From: Cardiocondyla obscurior
Taxonomy: Eukaryota; Arthropoda; Insecta; Hymenoptera; Formicidae
Assembly (NCBI RefSeq): GCF_019399895.1
Contig: NC_091870.1
Coordinates: forward strand, 8,849,001 to 8,913,000
Direction of reading: 5' to 3'
Length of the DNA stretch: 64,000 nt
Under the pieces are notes generated by a model. It was not told where the DNA came from. It searched no databases and saw only the letters and a list, made by a program, of their open reading frames with translations. Positions within the stretch are counted from its first letter, which is position 1; every line of letters begins with the position of its first letter. Positions 1 through 13,305 of the stretch are shown here, piece after piece. The translations under genes were made by a program, and so were the position numbers.

Positions 1-1305
1 AATTATCATTTATGTTCGTATTAACTGTGCCAAGATTATATTTTATTTTATTTTCTTAATAAATAAAAGTAAGCATAAAAATATATATATCGTACAAATA
101 TCGCGGGATTTAAATAATATTTAAATTGTTCGATTTCCTGCTTTCATTACTTGATACAGCAAGCATATATATATTAAATAAATTGGTTTTGCATTTCACG
201 ATATTAACAGTTAAAAGTTTACTGTAACCGGGGTATCTCGTCATAGTATGAATAAACAATCTGTCTTTATCGAAAATTGCAGCGTGGAATGTTTATTCAA
301 AGGTTTACTCCACTGATAATTGCGAATCTTTGCGAACTCACGACCGAGTCCTTTGTCGCTACTGAGACATCGTCCAGAAGAACGCGAAACTTCAAAGACG
401 ACTCCTCGCAAAAGGAACCAGGACAATTTCATTTTAATTCCTCTCTTAACAGCTTTTTGCAGGCGCGATTGTCCTCGTCGCGCCTGACAGGCGCAGTCGT
501 TATACGCGATATAATGTAATTTCCAGCCTTAATGACCATGTTGAAACGAATGGAGGAAAAAGAAAAAAGAAAGCTGGGAGAGTGCAGAGAGGATAAGAGT
601 GTTACAGACGCGCAAGATAAAATAGCGGGGCTAAAAATGAGGGCTGAGGCATAAAGAAAAGGGAAACGGAATTTATTAGAGTCTAAATAATTAGTCTATT
701 GAAATTTCTTAACAATTATCGAAAAAATGGAGCTGCTGTGAATATCGAAAGAAAGAAAAGTATGTACGTAAAAAGAGAGGAGAGAAAAGAAATTCAACGT
801 ATTGATATTCGGTGGTTCATGATAATTTCTGCACTGGTTTTTTTTCTTTTTTTTTTTAATATTAATATTTTAAATAATAAACTCTTAGAGTTTCTTTAAA
901 TAAATTAATTCAGACGACTAAATGTCGAGTGAATATATAAAGCTAGAAAACCGCTCTTTTCGCATTATCTATTTCAAGTTGGATAATCAAGAGTTTATGC
1001 TCGCAACCAATCATTATCTGGACAAAGTGGTTCAACTTTGCATAACATTCCGCGCGGGGAAACTTCGTTGCTTAACACTCGATATTCGCGTTTGCGGGAG
1101 CCGCCGTTGCGGAAAGGTAATTTTACAACAATCGTCCGAAAGTTTCTCGGCGTTTAAATTACCGAAAATGGGGGCTTCGTTTCTTTTATCTTTTCCTAAT
1201 TTTTTTTTTTTCTCTCAAAAATGCATAAGAATCTTTTTACCGGCGATTAAGGCATGGTTCAGTTTTTTTTACTTTCGTTCCTTCTTTTTTTCTGTTCTTA
1301 CATAG
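1..1305 (+). other. Nrx-1: Intron upstream of the first visible Nrx-1 exon
   Basis: This stretch is read as the 3' end of the intron before the 60-nt linker exon. It is AT-rich and holds short T and A runs but no supported exon. Its last 45 bases are a long pyrimidine-rich tract ending in TAG, a strong 3' splice site. The small open frames here on both strands have no recognisable similarity and overlap each other, so I treat them as chance. Confidence 0.6.
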
Positions 1306-1365
1306 AGGCTTGGAGCACGGTGCTGCCCACGAGGGGTGCTGGCGGTTACTGGGCTTGGGATTACA
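1306..1365 (+). CDS. Nrx-1: Nrx-1 linker exon before LNS2 (SS1 region)
   Basis: This 60-nt exon has a long T/C-rich acceptor tract (ending CATAG at 1305) and the donor A|GTGAGT at 1366. Read in phase 1, it is open and encodes a linker rich in Trp and Gly, with the core AWSTVLPTRGAGGYWAWDY. Its last base joins the first two of exon 2 to make Asn, giving a continuous reading into KAPSEASFRG. Both borders are phase 1, so inclusion or skipping keeps the frame. In vertebrate alpha-neurexins the stretch between EGF1 and LNS2 is splice site 1, so I infer an SS1-type exon. A second AG two bases downstream (1306-1307) would break the frame. No homologue was compared directly, so the exon rests on splice signals, frame and position. 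Confidence 0.62.
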
Positions 1366-4300
1366 GTGAGTCTCGCTAATTACAAAACCAAAGCATCCAC
1401 AATAACGTGGTGTGCTGGTCGTAGAGATATCAGTACGAGTAATCGGTAGATAGTAGCTCTAGTTAAAGTGTTTCTATGTATAGATCCTTGGGGAAGGGCC
1501 ACGATTGAATAGACTCTTTATCAACGTGAAATTGAATATGAATGGAATTGTCTTAATAAGTTGATAAATGAAATTGATATTAAATCACAATAGCAACGAT
1601 CGATATTACCCATTAATTAATAGCTATCTATCAATATTATTTAGAATTTATTTAGGATGCGTATTTTATTCCTCACCTCTGGAGTTGTGTATATAAATGT
1701 AATTAGTCGGTCCAACGTAGTTAGAATTAGTGCATTATGATAATGCAATATTTTTTTTATATATAATATGTTAAGTAAAATTCCCTACAATTAAGTAATG
1801 TGATAAAAAAAAATCTTACAGTCTACCTGATATTCCGCCTTGAATTCACGTATTTAAATAATTGTGCACCCGTACCGTATTGAATAATAATAAAATCGCC
1901 GCCCGTAAAGAATACAAATCAATACCAAACGTCCGATAAACCAATTAAAATGTATAAACATCGTTCATATCTAACATTAACAATGGAAATGGAAGAAAAC
2001 TCGAATGACAGATCCGAAATAAAATACGTTGATGAAATAAATAATTATCGGCGGAAACAATTACAAGTCTTTGTGAATTTTAATGCTATCAAATATCTCA
2101 TTATTGCATTGCTTTTCCATCAATACACTTTCCCTAAGTATTGTTTAAATATTAATTTTCACATAAAATATTAAAAGTTGATATTTTGTTAAGCGTTTTA
2201 ATATACTTTACATGATTAACTTTGTAATAATTTATATAAAAACCCCTTTTTTTTCAATACAATTTTAATTTAAAGTATATACTATTTTATTTTAATATTA
2301 ACGCGTAAAAAAAAATCTGTATTATATTTATCGTAGTTCTACTTTAATTATTTTTTGTTTTCTAATTTCGTGCATTACCCAACATGATTATCGATTAATC
2401 CAAATAATAAATTTTAATCTTTAATTAATTGTACTTACGACGAATAAAATAATTGATTAAACCAGTCCAAAAGATATATCGATAATAATAAGCTTCATAA
2501 GCTTCGAACGCGTGCATTCTTGCATACGCAATCGCAATCGACAATTGTATGTATCCGAGGATTAAATGTTAATGCTAATCTGTAGTAATCCGTCCATTTA
2601 TAGAAATAGGTTTAATTACAATATTTTTTCTTTCTTTTTAAATTCTTTAAATTAAAAAAAGCACGATAGATTTTTCGTAAAGCCGTTACTTTAACTTAAA
2701 CGGTATTAATATAGTTTTAAATAGTATAAACTTCGAACAGTAGAAAGCACATTTAATACCTTTCCGTAATTCTACGATGCAGTCTTCGAGATAACTTCGA
2801 CAAAACACCGTTATAAAATGTAAAAAAGATTCTGTTGTTTTGACCCTCGAATCGATAATCCTTCCTTAATACCGTATTCATGCCACTCGGCTAACAAATA
2901 TTGAAACGCGGAACTAATCCCGGGTTATTCGCTAAACGCATACAGATGCGTCGCAATGCCGCTCGCTTCAACCAATCCCTTTCGTATCGGCGACGCTGCC
3001 TAAGTAATCGAGAAGCACAAAAGTCTCATCGGCATTCATGTGAATCGAATTTAGTTCGGGGCCAAGATTTTGAAAATACACGCCATCGAGACGTAATAAT
3101 GCGCCCTGAGAGCGCAAATTCCGCTAAAGTGCACGTTATTAAGCAACCGATCCGTATCGCGAATTTCTGTTAGTTAAATCCCTCGATCCGAGCAATTCGC
3201 GTATTAATCCGCGTTCGAAAAGTATTGGGTAAATTACGCTTATCGGCGAGAAGTTCGTAGCATGGAGATACGATTGCGAATAAACCAATAGTTTCCCCGG
3301 CACCTCAACTTTTACTGCCGAAAATATACATACGCAGATTCGCGCTCAGAGATCATTTTAAGGTGCGTATAACGTAAGGCATTCTTTCCTAATTTTACCC
3401 TTATTCGACCGGTTAATTTACTACTTTTTATTATAAACAAACTTTCTGATTGATATCGAAATGGACCGGGAAGTGGGAATTCTCTCGTTAAACTTCCGTC
3501 GGGTGCAGTCTAGATCGCGATAAGCCCTCGACGTGGAAATCAGCCGCGCAATCACGTAAATCACCAAGAACATTCCGAGAGTCGTGTAGCGAAACACGCG
3601 GTAAACAACGGATAGGCGACGGCGTGAATCGATCGGTAGTTTGGGGCGAAGCTAGATCGGCTCTTCGTACCAATCGCGAGTCTGCATCAACAGTGTTTAG
3701 TCGTTAATTCGCATACCTCTCGAGGTAACAATGCATTCCACCTGTCCGCCGGTTATATCCGCTCAGAATTAGGCTCGCGTACGACTTGGGTGCAATATTC
3801 GGCAAACCGAACAGATTTCGCGTCGAGTCCACTTCCGTCGACAAAAACGTCGGCTTGTTCGCAAAATAAGCGGAAGCAATTTCGCGCCTCATCTTTCGAT
3901 AAAGGGAAAAAGGCTGTGCATACCGTACACATAACGTAAGAGCTTTTTTTTTTTTGCGGAAGATATTCGCGAGCGAACGAGCCGGCATTTGCTCGCGGGT
4001 GTCTCTCGGTTTACTTAAGAGCTGAATATACACCCTCCCGTTCAGCAAGTATTCGTCTCCGTTGAATGCGACCGGCGTCACGTGGCTGCGAGGAGCACCC
4101 TCGAGCAAGCTCGGGGGTTAATAACACGGATTACGCTTCGCCGCGTCCCCTGGCGACCCTTCACGATCGCCCACGGTGTCGTCGACAAAGAGTTATCCGC
4201 GTCCGGTCGGAAAATCCATTTTCCAACGGCATCTCATCCGAGGCGAAGGCAAAAAGCCCGTCAGGAAATAGTTGCGCCGGTAAGGGGGGAACGAACGATA

Positions 4301-7300
4301 AGCAGGGGGATGAAAGGTCTTGGACGATGGTAGCAGTTAAAGTTCTTCCCGCGGCTACGCGAACGGTGGCAGGGTAATATTCTCCGCGCACCGGATTTAT
4401 GCCGCGGCGGTCGCTCACCGTTGCCAGAGGTAATTGCAACGCGCGAGGGATCGCGCTGGAAGGCATACCCGTCCTCGTGGATTATGAACGGCCGTTTTGT
4501 CGCGTTGTTAGCAGATATCCGACGCGGCTACGAGGCAAGAGACGCTAATTAAGTTTTTCGCGGACGGGTTCGTGCGCCGCATCGCTACTACCGCGGAGAT
4601 CCCCGGGGGAGGGACAAACCTTCCGACAAAACACGCGGAGACTACCTCTTTAAGTTTTACCCGACATGTCTTCTGGATATCTCGTGGACATAATATAAAA
4701 TGGAATACGTTTACTCTCGTTCAATTTTTCATTGAGAATATAAGTGAAAACTTTTTATTTTCAATTTGTAACGGCGATAATTATTTTTTTTTTTAACGGC
4801 GGTGATTAAAGAAGCGACTTAATTTGCCATGATTTTTTGAAAAAAAAATTTCTTTTATCGCAAATAATTATATGGTTATAAATAATTAACGATATTTTAT
4901 TCTAAGTTAGAAAAAAAAAATGTTATTTTAGCTCAAAAATTTTACAGGGAAAGTTAATTATTTGAAAAGCAAAATTATCTAAATACGTTTCGAAGAGAAA
5001 ATCGATTTTGTACATATCAGAAAATTAATGAGATTAGAAACACTCTGAATGTTTAATTTAATACGTCAATGTATGTTGTGGTGATGTTAAAGTACCGCGA
5101 TCGTTTTAGAATCCTTCGAGTTTTCACGACGAAGCGACGACGAAGAAAATAAGGTGAGAAGAGACTTAGAGCAATTACTCGTACGTTCCGGTTGCGAAGA
5201 ATTATGGTCTCCAATGCGGCAAACTCGCGACGAACTTTACCCGATCCTTAATTCCTTAACGCCTCGACCGTGCTAAAACTGTGTAAGAGCGATATATAAT
5301 TCATTAATGCACTCGTCGTCTGCCGTTTCGTTAATTATTAATCGGCGTCGAGGTAAAAGGACGAATTTCGTAAGTTCGAATTGCATTAGTTCGCGTTATA
5401 ATGATAGTTCGATGAAAGTTGGATCGGAAAGAAAAAAAAAATCGTCCATTTTTTTCCAAGCAGATGAGAATTTTAGCTCTTAGGCTAGACTTTTTTATTA
5501 CGTTTAGCGGCCTGGGCCACTTTGCGCTCGTTGCATCAACTAGGTCACCGGATAGAGGCGTTTGAGACCGGTGAGAAAAACGGTTTTATTAAATTTTGGG
5601 GCTTAGGCCAGTTTTACACGTACAGTCTGACGATTGCAATTTTCCGCTGCAACGATACAAAGAGATACTGCGAAGAGGGTCGTTCGGCTCCCACTTCTAT
5701 GTAGTTATAAACGAATCGCAATAACTGCCGCAAGTAAGTAATCCATATTTATGGAATAGACGAGCATCCGACGAGAAAACTCGATGATATAAGGCACATA
5801 AGCGACATTATTAAAAGACAGTTATATGTATATACATATGTGGTCATATAAATTATCGCGAGTCTCGCCAATATCATTTGAAATTAATTTACTCCGAACA
5901 AACTATTTTTTTTCATTTATAGAATTTAATATAACGGGTTGGAATAAATAATATTATTTTATTAAAAATTTTCCGTAAATAATTCGCGATTTTGAGCGTT
6001 TAGAATTTTTACGTCGCTTATATTTTTTTCTTTGTTAGTAGACATTTATATATTTAAAGCGCGACACAGAAAATATGATACAAAATATAAATCAACTAAT
6101 TTTTTTGATTACGTATTGATTTTTCAATTTAGGTTAAACCGTTTATTCGCACCTTTTACAAACGATCAATTCTACCGACGTTACTGCCTTTCGTTTCGCA
6201 ATAAGCAGTCTGAGCTAAATAATTTCACCGCTCGTTAATTAATGATAATTATCGCCGTTTCTCGTTACCAATTTCATTAAGCGAAACTGTTTTCGGTGTT
6301 TCATCACAACAATTTTCGCGCGAAATTTTCACTCTTCTCTCGTTTCGCACACTTATGTTCCGAAAACGAGCGTCGCTTTATTCCAACACCTCGCGCTCCT
6401 TGGAAATGCAAGCGTCTCACGTGCGGAAAAGAGAACAACGAATTTCAGCGAGGTGGCGTCGCAGGATGCACTACTTTTGAGATGAGAAAAAGTCTGTGTC
6501 GTTTCCCGGGAGATCTCGTTACTCCTCGAGGCTCTTCGAGAGATTACTCGACTAATCCCGCAGGGACGACAACGACGTCGAGTACGAGATCGAACGACAG
6601 CGTTAATGCCGCTTTTATCGTCTACAAAAATTTATTAAATAGGTCGCCGCAATACCATACAGCGCACATACGTAATTTGCCGACTTTATGATGCAAAAAC
6701 TCGAAAATAATCTCCCCCGATAGGGGACAATTTTTAATCCGCCGTGATCTCGCTTTTTGCATCTTCCAACGTCATTCAACGTTACGTAATAAAATATTCA
6801 TATTTAATGTGGCCCTTTCGAAAAAAAATGTTGACGTGGGGCATAATATAATATTTTATAATATTCGAAATCTTAACCCGTCCTACTTCTAACAATTTTT
6901 ATATTTAAGTTCCGCGAACGTTTTCGACTTTATGAGAAAATTTTGGAATAAAAATTCGCCAAGGCGAGTCTCGCGAAAGTTAAATGGCTCGCTAGCAGGC
7001 GTGCCGTGTTCGCAGATTTCGTGTTACAGCCTAGGAAGATTCTTGTCGCGGGAGTTTCATAGGCCCCTCGGCATAAATCGGGCCGGTGCTTTCCGCGTCG
7101 CGAAAAACTTTTGTAATATTCCATCACGCGGCTGGTGACAAGTATTACGCGATAGACGGCCTTCGATCGCGCGACTGGTCGGAGGCACTTACGTAATTTT
7201 ATATCCAGACGTCTGGATTCAGCCATTTTCGCGCTCCCTTGAGAAAGCTTCTCGACGTGAAAATGACCATCCAGCCGTAAGGTATCGTGGGGCTTGTTTA

Positions 7301-10300
7301 CCTTTATTGGCTGCTTATATTCTTTACCGTCGCCGTGTGCGCGTATCTATACGGGATATTCCCGGAGTGTTCCAACAGACTGTAAAAGTCGATAAGTCAC
7401 AACGAAAATTGCACTTTATCGAAGCATGAAAAATACGATCCACGCGCATCGACAGGTGTCGTACGAACTGACGCAGCGCGAGTGCTGCAACGTGTATATT
7501 TTACGGCAATTTCCCCGGCATGTCGCTAATCAGTTGTCTTAAACAGAGAGACCGCTTTGATTTGATTACCGATTAATTGCCTAAGGACATTGCGAAGCTC
7601 CAACATTTGCGCAGCTGGCTAAATTCGTGTTTATACAAATTTACTATTTATCGATAGTTACGTGTATATATATTAACATCCGATTAATATTCGCGACGCG
7701 TCGCTCTCGGCGCTTTTTAAAACAGTAAAATAAATTATTAGGAAGATTTCGACTTTTTCGTAATAGAAAGTTAAAAATTAGTTTCACGAGGGAAGTGACG
7801 AATGTATGTACGCCAGGTCTTGTTGAGCCCCGGCTAGATTCGCGTCACGTGCTCCAAGTTATCCTAGGAACGTTCTTGCGGACGAGCCCAGGATTTCGAT
7901 TTAGCTGCATCCTCGCGGGATCGAGCCTTGAAAGACTTCGGTCGCGCGTCTCTGTTATGCAGGAGAGTTCCCGACCATTCTACCGCGGTCATGACAAATG
8001 CGCTGGGTACGGGATCGAGGGTGCGATGCGAAACTCCCTCGATATAGCCGGGACTTGCCGAGCTTGAGCGCACAATTGGTCCAGATTCGCGCGCCAAGGT
8101 ACCACCGACTGGGTAATTTCCATCGCGTTCTCTCTACTGGCGAATATGTAGCGCGACGCCTCTCGTCACGCGCTCATGCGTGGAATTGGTGTTCCGCCGC
8201 GTTGCCTTGCCCTAATAACTTGTTCTCGCACTTTGTCCCGACGCCGAGAGCTTATTTAACCCTATAGGCGCGACCGCACGCGGAGTTCTCTCCCTATCTT
8301 ACAGAGCTCTCCTCGGAAACTCAGACTTTTTCTCGATAGCGTGGTCAATCGTTAGAAAAGTTTTATAGAATATTGCCTGCTTGCTATTGCTTCCCTTCTT
8401 TTTCATTGTATTTTTATCCCGCGATATTATTATTAAAAATTCCTGACAGAACGTATCAACTTTGTACTTCGAGTTTACGAGATTGCGGGTCCGGCGACGT
8501 CGAGGATTTCGCGAAATCCTCGCGAGATTAAAACGCCACGTGGCGGTGTACTCGGACCGACGCGCTCGGGACGGAATTTTCGCGTTTTGTTGCCCAAGAT
8601 TTGGGACGTATGTCTCCGCACGTCGAGTCTCGCGGTAAAGCGACGACGTCGTCTCAAACGCTGGCCAGGAATGGCCGTACATTAAGGATCCCGGAGCGCG
8701 CAGGCCGCAACGGAGCGTGCGATAGTAAAACGACGGCTCGTACCACCTTGGTAGTTTCCGGTGAGCGATGTCATCATGTGTCGCGCCGACGTGACGCAAT
8801 ATACATGCTAATACGATAGCTTGGGCCGGTTCACGGGGTTGGATACCGGTGGAAAATGCCGCCGCGAGATTCTCTCTTCGGCCCTTTGACGCGACTAGAA
8901 AGACGCCGCCGGCGGCCGGCCTTCGTTCATGAATTTCAAGTGGTTCCCTTCTCTCGTTTTCCTGATTTGTGCAAGTTAGTAAGAGGCTATCGGTCTCTAT
9001 GAAAATTTCTCGCGGTTAATTGTAACGCAATTACGTAACGTAACTAACACCGCACGGCGAGACTGTCATCGATTAAACAAAAGTATTTCGAATTGCGGAC
9101 CGTGCCGATTCATCTCTCTCGCTTTTGTCAATAGAAAGACAATAATGGGGGGACTTAAGGTACAATTTGTAATGCGTGTTTAAAATGCATCGACGTACAA
9201 ATACTATAAAATACAAACGCCATAAAAATAAACGATTGTTGATTTCGCGTTACATCCGTAGCTATCAAAACGCCATCCAATTTTCTCAACGTGTTGCGCT
9301 CGCAGCATTCAAAAAGAGGCGGATACTTTTCCTGGTTTCAGCTTTAATACCGAAGAACTTTTTCAATGGCGATAGTAAAAAGCTTTATTGTTTTAAGGGA
9401 TTTCCGCGGGCTATAATATTCTTTTGTAGCCGGAAACACAGAAAGTCGAGTTCCACGATTAAGTTTATGATGCGAGTCGTAAAAACGAAAGCGAACTTTT
9501 CGGCCATAATTAAATTATCGCTAACAAGTACCCTTATTAACGTAAATTTTTAAATAAAATATAAAGGTAAATAAAATTTCTTTGGAAGCGCGGACGAAAC
9601 GTTTCGTATCACTACCGTAACAAACGTTATGCAACAATTTAAACAATGTCGATAAGATTATTGACTGTTAACTTTTTTAATCTCGTTATGCGTTTACATG
9701 AAAATCCTCTCTCTTTCTTTCTCTCTCTCTCCGTTTATTAAATATTTTATATTTTAATATACATTTGTGTTGCGGTGAGGGATTGCAAATTACTTTTGCC
9801 GGGGGCGTTCCTCGTGCAGCAAACTGTTTGCAAGGATTAACTCGGCAATCCTTTAAATGCAGGGGGGAATACCGACGTAGAAAGATTCGAAAGTGCAGGA
9901 ACTAAATAAATCGGACGACGTCCTTAGCACGCTTTTATCCGCGTGAGCCGTCGAGATTTATTAAACCTGCATATACTTCCGCATCCACTACCTTAAGCTG
10001 AAGCTTCGATACGGTTTATTTTACTCCGGCCGGCAAGTTTCCGGAAATTCAAGCTAAACAAATGAGCTTCGCCGTGCTGCTCAAGAAAAACAGACGGTTT
10101 TCCTACTTAGACGCCGGTTGAATATCAGATTAAATTAATGCAACGTTTGTCTTTTGTATTTTAATAAAGATTGTAATCATCCAACGCACTATTAAATCAC
10201 ACTTAATACGTTTGAAAATTAAGAGAACTTCAAATTGCGTTAATTTTGAATTAGGTACAGTTACATGATAATAATTTGCAAATAGAAATTAATATATAAT

Positions 10301-13161
10301 TAAAGGAACTGAATTTTAAATACAAAATTATAAGTGAAATATACAAAATTGAAATATTTCTGAATAAAATTCTGTTTGACAACGTTGCGGTCGTTACGTA
10401 ACACCAATATCTTGGTAACGCATTACCTGATATCGGCATTTTCTACGTTATTTTTCTTCGGCAATGTTATCGAATAAAGAGTAGATATTTCCGTCTTTCT
10501 CTCTTCAGATATTGATATTTCTACCAACGACGTAAGCCATTAGATGCCTCGAATATTTTTTCCTCATATATTTTTTTTTCTTTTATTTTTCTTTCTGTTT
10601 ATTATTTGTCTTTAACAAAATGTTGACCAGTTAAAAAAATCTCTAACTTTTTCTACGTCTTTGTTATTAAATGCAATCATCATTTAGTAAAAAATTACAT
10701 AAAAATATATATTTCAATTAATGTAAAATAATAAATGACACACGTTTTATATGCAATAAGTTTTAAATCATTTTGTCGCAAATTGCACCGTGCTCTTTAT
10801 GCACTGCTCCACGAAATTTAATTTTCGGAAGGATCAGTTGGATGCTTAACTTACAGAGTAATTACACGCGGCTGATGTTAATTATCCCGTGTTTACGTTA
10901 CATGCGCGAATGCTGCGAAATCGGCCGATCGATTTAGTTGAGACGCCACGGAGTGCCAAATGATCCCCAATGGGGCAAAACCAACCCCGGCAACACCAAT
11001 CTGCCGGATATCGCGTAATTATCTAAGCAGGGTAATATGCGCGGGAGATGCCACGTTTTATGGTAATTACCTTTCATGGCTCAAGCTACTTTGCACTCAG
11101 CGGGCAATACCTGTTCTCAATAATTGCGAAATTTTCAACATAAAATTATACGACAAGTCTTTGTTTCCGATGTGAATTACAACAACGAGAAATTTTGTCG
11201 AGAAAACGAATTTTAAGCGTCAAAGAATTTGTCGCGTTAAATTTACATTTAAATTCTAAGGTGGAGAAAGAGAGAGAATAGAAGAGAGCAGAACTTGGGA
11301 ATATTGTCAGTCTCTTATTAAGCAAAACTAATTTACTTGCGCGAGATGTTATCCCCGCGAATCGTGAAGTTCCGCGACTTGTTCTTTAACTAACGCCGCC
11401 TTGAATCTTTTATCGCGCGTCGAAGAATACATTGACAAAGTCGCGTATAAATCGTGGCTAAGTGCGCCTTGGCGTAGCCGATACACGCGCCTCCGCTAAT
11501 CCGTATTAATCGCGGCCATTCATTAGGAAGTCAGCAATGGGTGCCGCGTAATTCCGCACCTGGCTCACTCTCTCGCGATCAATCGCGCACATTTCTCCTC
11601 CCCTCCCTCCCTCCCCCCTTGCCATAAATTTCACCTCTAAACTGCAGTTACACGTCCGCGGAAGACAATGGCCAAGTAAGCTCAGCGGTAGCCGAGCCAC
11701 TCGTCTTGTATCTCCACGGGATAGTTCGGAAGAAACACCGAGCGATTGCATTTTCTCTTCGAAATGATCAAAGTAAACTTTTATTGAAAAGTATCGTTGC
11801 CGCGGATCTAAGCGAATCTTCAGGATGATCTTTCTTCGACGTTTCTACGCGACGTTTATATGAAGTACCTGGCGAAATACTGAAACTTCGCGGTAGATCA
11901 ACTGCTCACGCTATTACAGCAGCATTACGGTACTTATTAAAATGCAAGCTACGTTTATTTTGGTAATAAGCTATTTAATTTCTCATTAAACAAATTGCAA
12001 CGCAAAGGGTTGTGTTTCGTGTACTCTAGAAAATTAAATAGTTTTTTTCGGAATTTAAATCTTTTTTTTTCACCCTCTTTGTGCTAAGTGTCAAAATCGG
12101 CTTGTCACGAATTTGTTATCGTTTACAGCGCTATAAATGAGTCTCGGCGCTCTTTATTCGCTACGACAGAGACGCTTAATCGGATTTCGAGATTGCGCTC
12201 GCGAGAGACCGATCGCGGAGGACCTCCCGTTTATTTTCCATCTTTCATTGTTATCGCGACGAAACAAAGGTAAGCGCGGTCGGGCAAAAAGGCTGTAAGA
12301 TCGACTTAATGGCGCTGGCGTGTCGCCAAATCGCGGCGCGGGGTCGAATGCGCCGATTGAAATGTTCATTACCACCGCAAATCATCCGGCAGATCCGCGT
12401 AAAGAAGGGCCGCCTGTACTATATATCCACCACTTCGTATCTCTTTCAGCTCGCTCAACTGCGCTAGAAACGAATTGCCACGATAAATCCGCCCGCGTCG
12501 ATTTTTCTCGAGAGCCGCGTCGCTTCCAAGATGATGGCTCGGGATTTTTCGCGCTTATCACCGTAATTCGCAAACTTGCAAGAGAAAACTGAGAAATTTC
12601 GCGTCGTTTAGCGCAGTCTAACCAAAAGGAAAATATATAAAATACCGAGTGGGAATTAATTCCAATCGTCACCTAATAATTAGTTAGCCAATTCGAGATT
12701 CATCTCGTGGCTGTCTAGCAAAATTGTCCGAGAAACGTTTAGATATATATTTAGATACGTGGTCCGCGCTGGACCGTGACTAAACGACCGATACTAGAAA
12801 TATTATTCCCGAGATTAGACAGATAATTAAATAATAAATACATTTATATTTCCTTGCATGAGAGATTACTGTTAAAACGAAACGTGTCCGATAATTGATT
12901 ATTTAAATTATATTATCTAAATTATTACTCTAAACAAAATTAAAGGTACTAATCAGACACTTTAATAACGGATAGCGTGGGTATAATAAATAATATATTT
13001 TTTAATAAACGAAAAGAAAATCGCACGAGTTCCAATAAACGAGAAAGAAATTTGTTTTATTTTTTAGTCTGTGCCGATAATTCGCTAAGCGAGTCTATAA
13101 CGAAAACTATTGTGAAGAATTGGCCGACTACAGGCTGATGGCCTTTCTTTTTTTGTTCCAG
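1366..13161 (+). other. Nrx-1: Nrx-1 intron 1 (11.8 kb)
   Basis: The intron lies between the linker exon and the first LNS2 exon. AT-rich stretches alternate with CpG-rich patches, roughly 3.5-4.6, 6.9-7.3, 7.8-8.9 and 12.1-12.6 kb. In these patches several frames on both strands stay open by chance, including a minus-strand frame of 166 codons at 8299-8799. I recognise no protein motif in any of them and no mobile-element ends. A pyrimidine microsatellite lies at 9706-9733. The intron ends in a T-rich tract and TTCCAG at 13161. Confidence 0.7.
9706..9733. repeat. CT-rich microsatellite
   Basis: This is a short run of CT and CTTT units in intron 1. It is a simple-sequence tract with nothing to suggest a function. 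Confidence 0.8.
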
Positions 13162-13305
13162 ACAAAGCTCCTTCGGAAGCATCCTTCAGAGGGACCGAGT
13201 ACCTCACGATAGATTTGAGCAAGGGAGAACCCGTGCAAAGTACACAGGAATCCATAAGCCTGCAGTTCAAAACGAGACAGCCAAATGGACTTCTATTTTA
13301 TTCCG
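13162..13305 (+). CDS. Nrx-1: Nrx-1 LNS2 domain, exon 2 (first strands)
   Basis: This exon opens the second LNS domain of alpha-neurexin, an extracellular beta-sandwich of the presynaptic adhesion receptor. It runs from ttgttccag at 13161 to the donor G|GTAAGT at 13306, phase 1 at both ends. The translation contains SFRGTEYLTIDLSKGEPVQS and then LQFKTRQPNGLLFYSG. These match the vertebrate LNS2 opening (TFKGSEYFCYDLSQNPIQS, then LSFKTLQRNGLMLHTG) almost residue for residue in pattern. The F-x-T-x-x-x-N-G-L-L-F signature is typical of LNS/LamG repeats. The last base completes Gly with exon 3. Confidence 0.95.

Noticed and set aside
3704..4466. Several overlapping 80-134 codon frames on both strands near 4 kb
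   Set aside because: They overlap each other in a CpG-rich patch where stops are rare. None shows a known domain and their composition is Arg-rich as expected from GC-rich noise.
8299..8799. Longest open frame in the window, 166 codons, minus strand
   Set aside because: It has no recognisable motif, lies in a CpG-rich intron patch with overlapping open frames on both strands, has low-complexity Arg/Lys content, and lacks a supporting start or splice context.
12088..12273. Possible exon in intron 1 ending AAAG|GTAAGC
   Set aside because: The acceptor is ambiguous, the peptide (Arg/Ser-rich) has no similarity, and the phase link to neighbouring exons could not be established.
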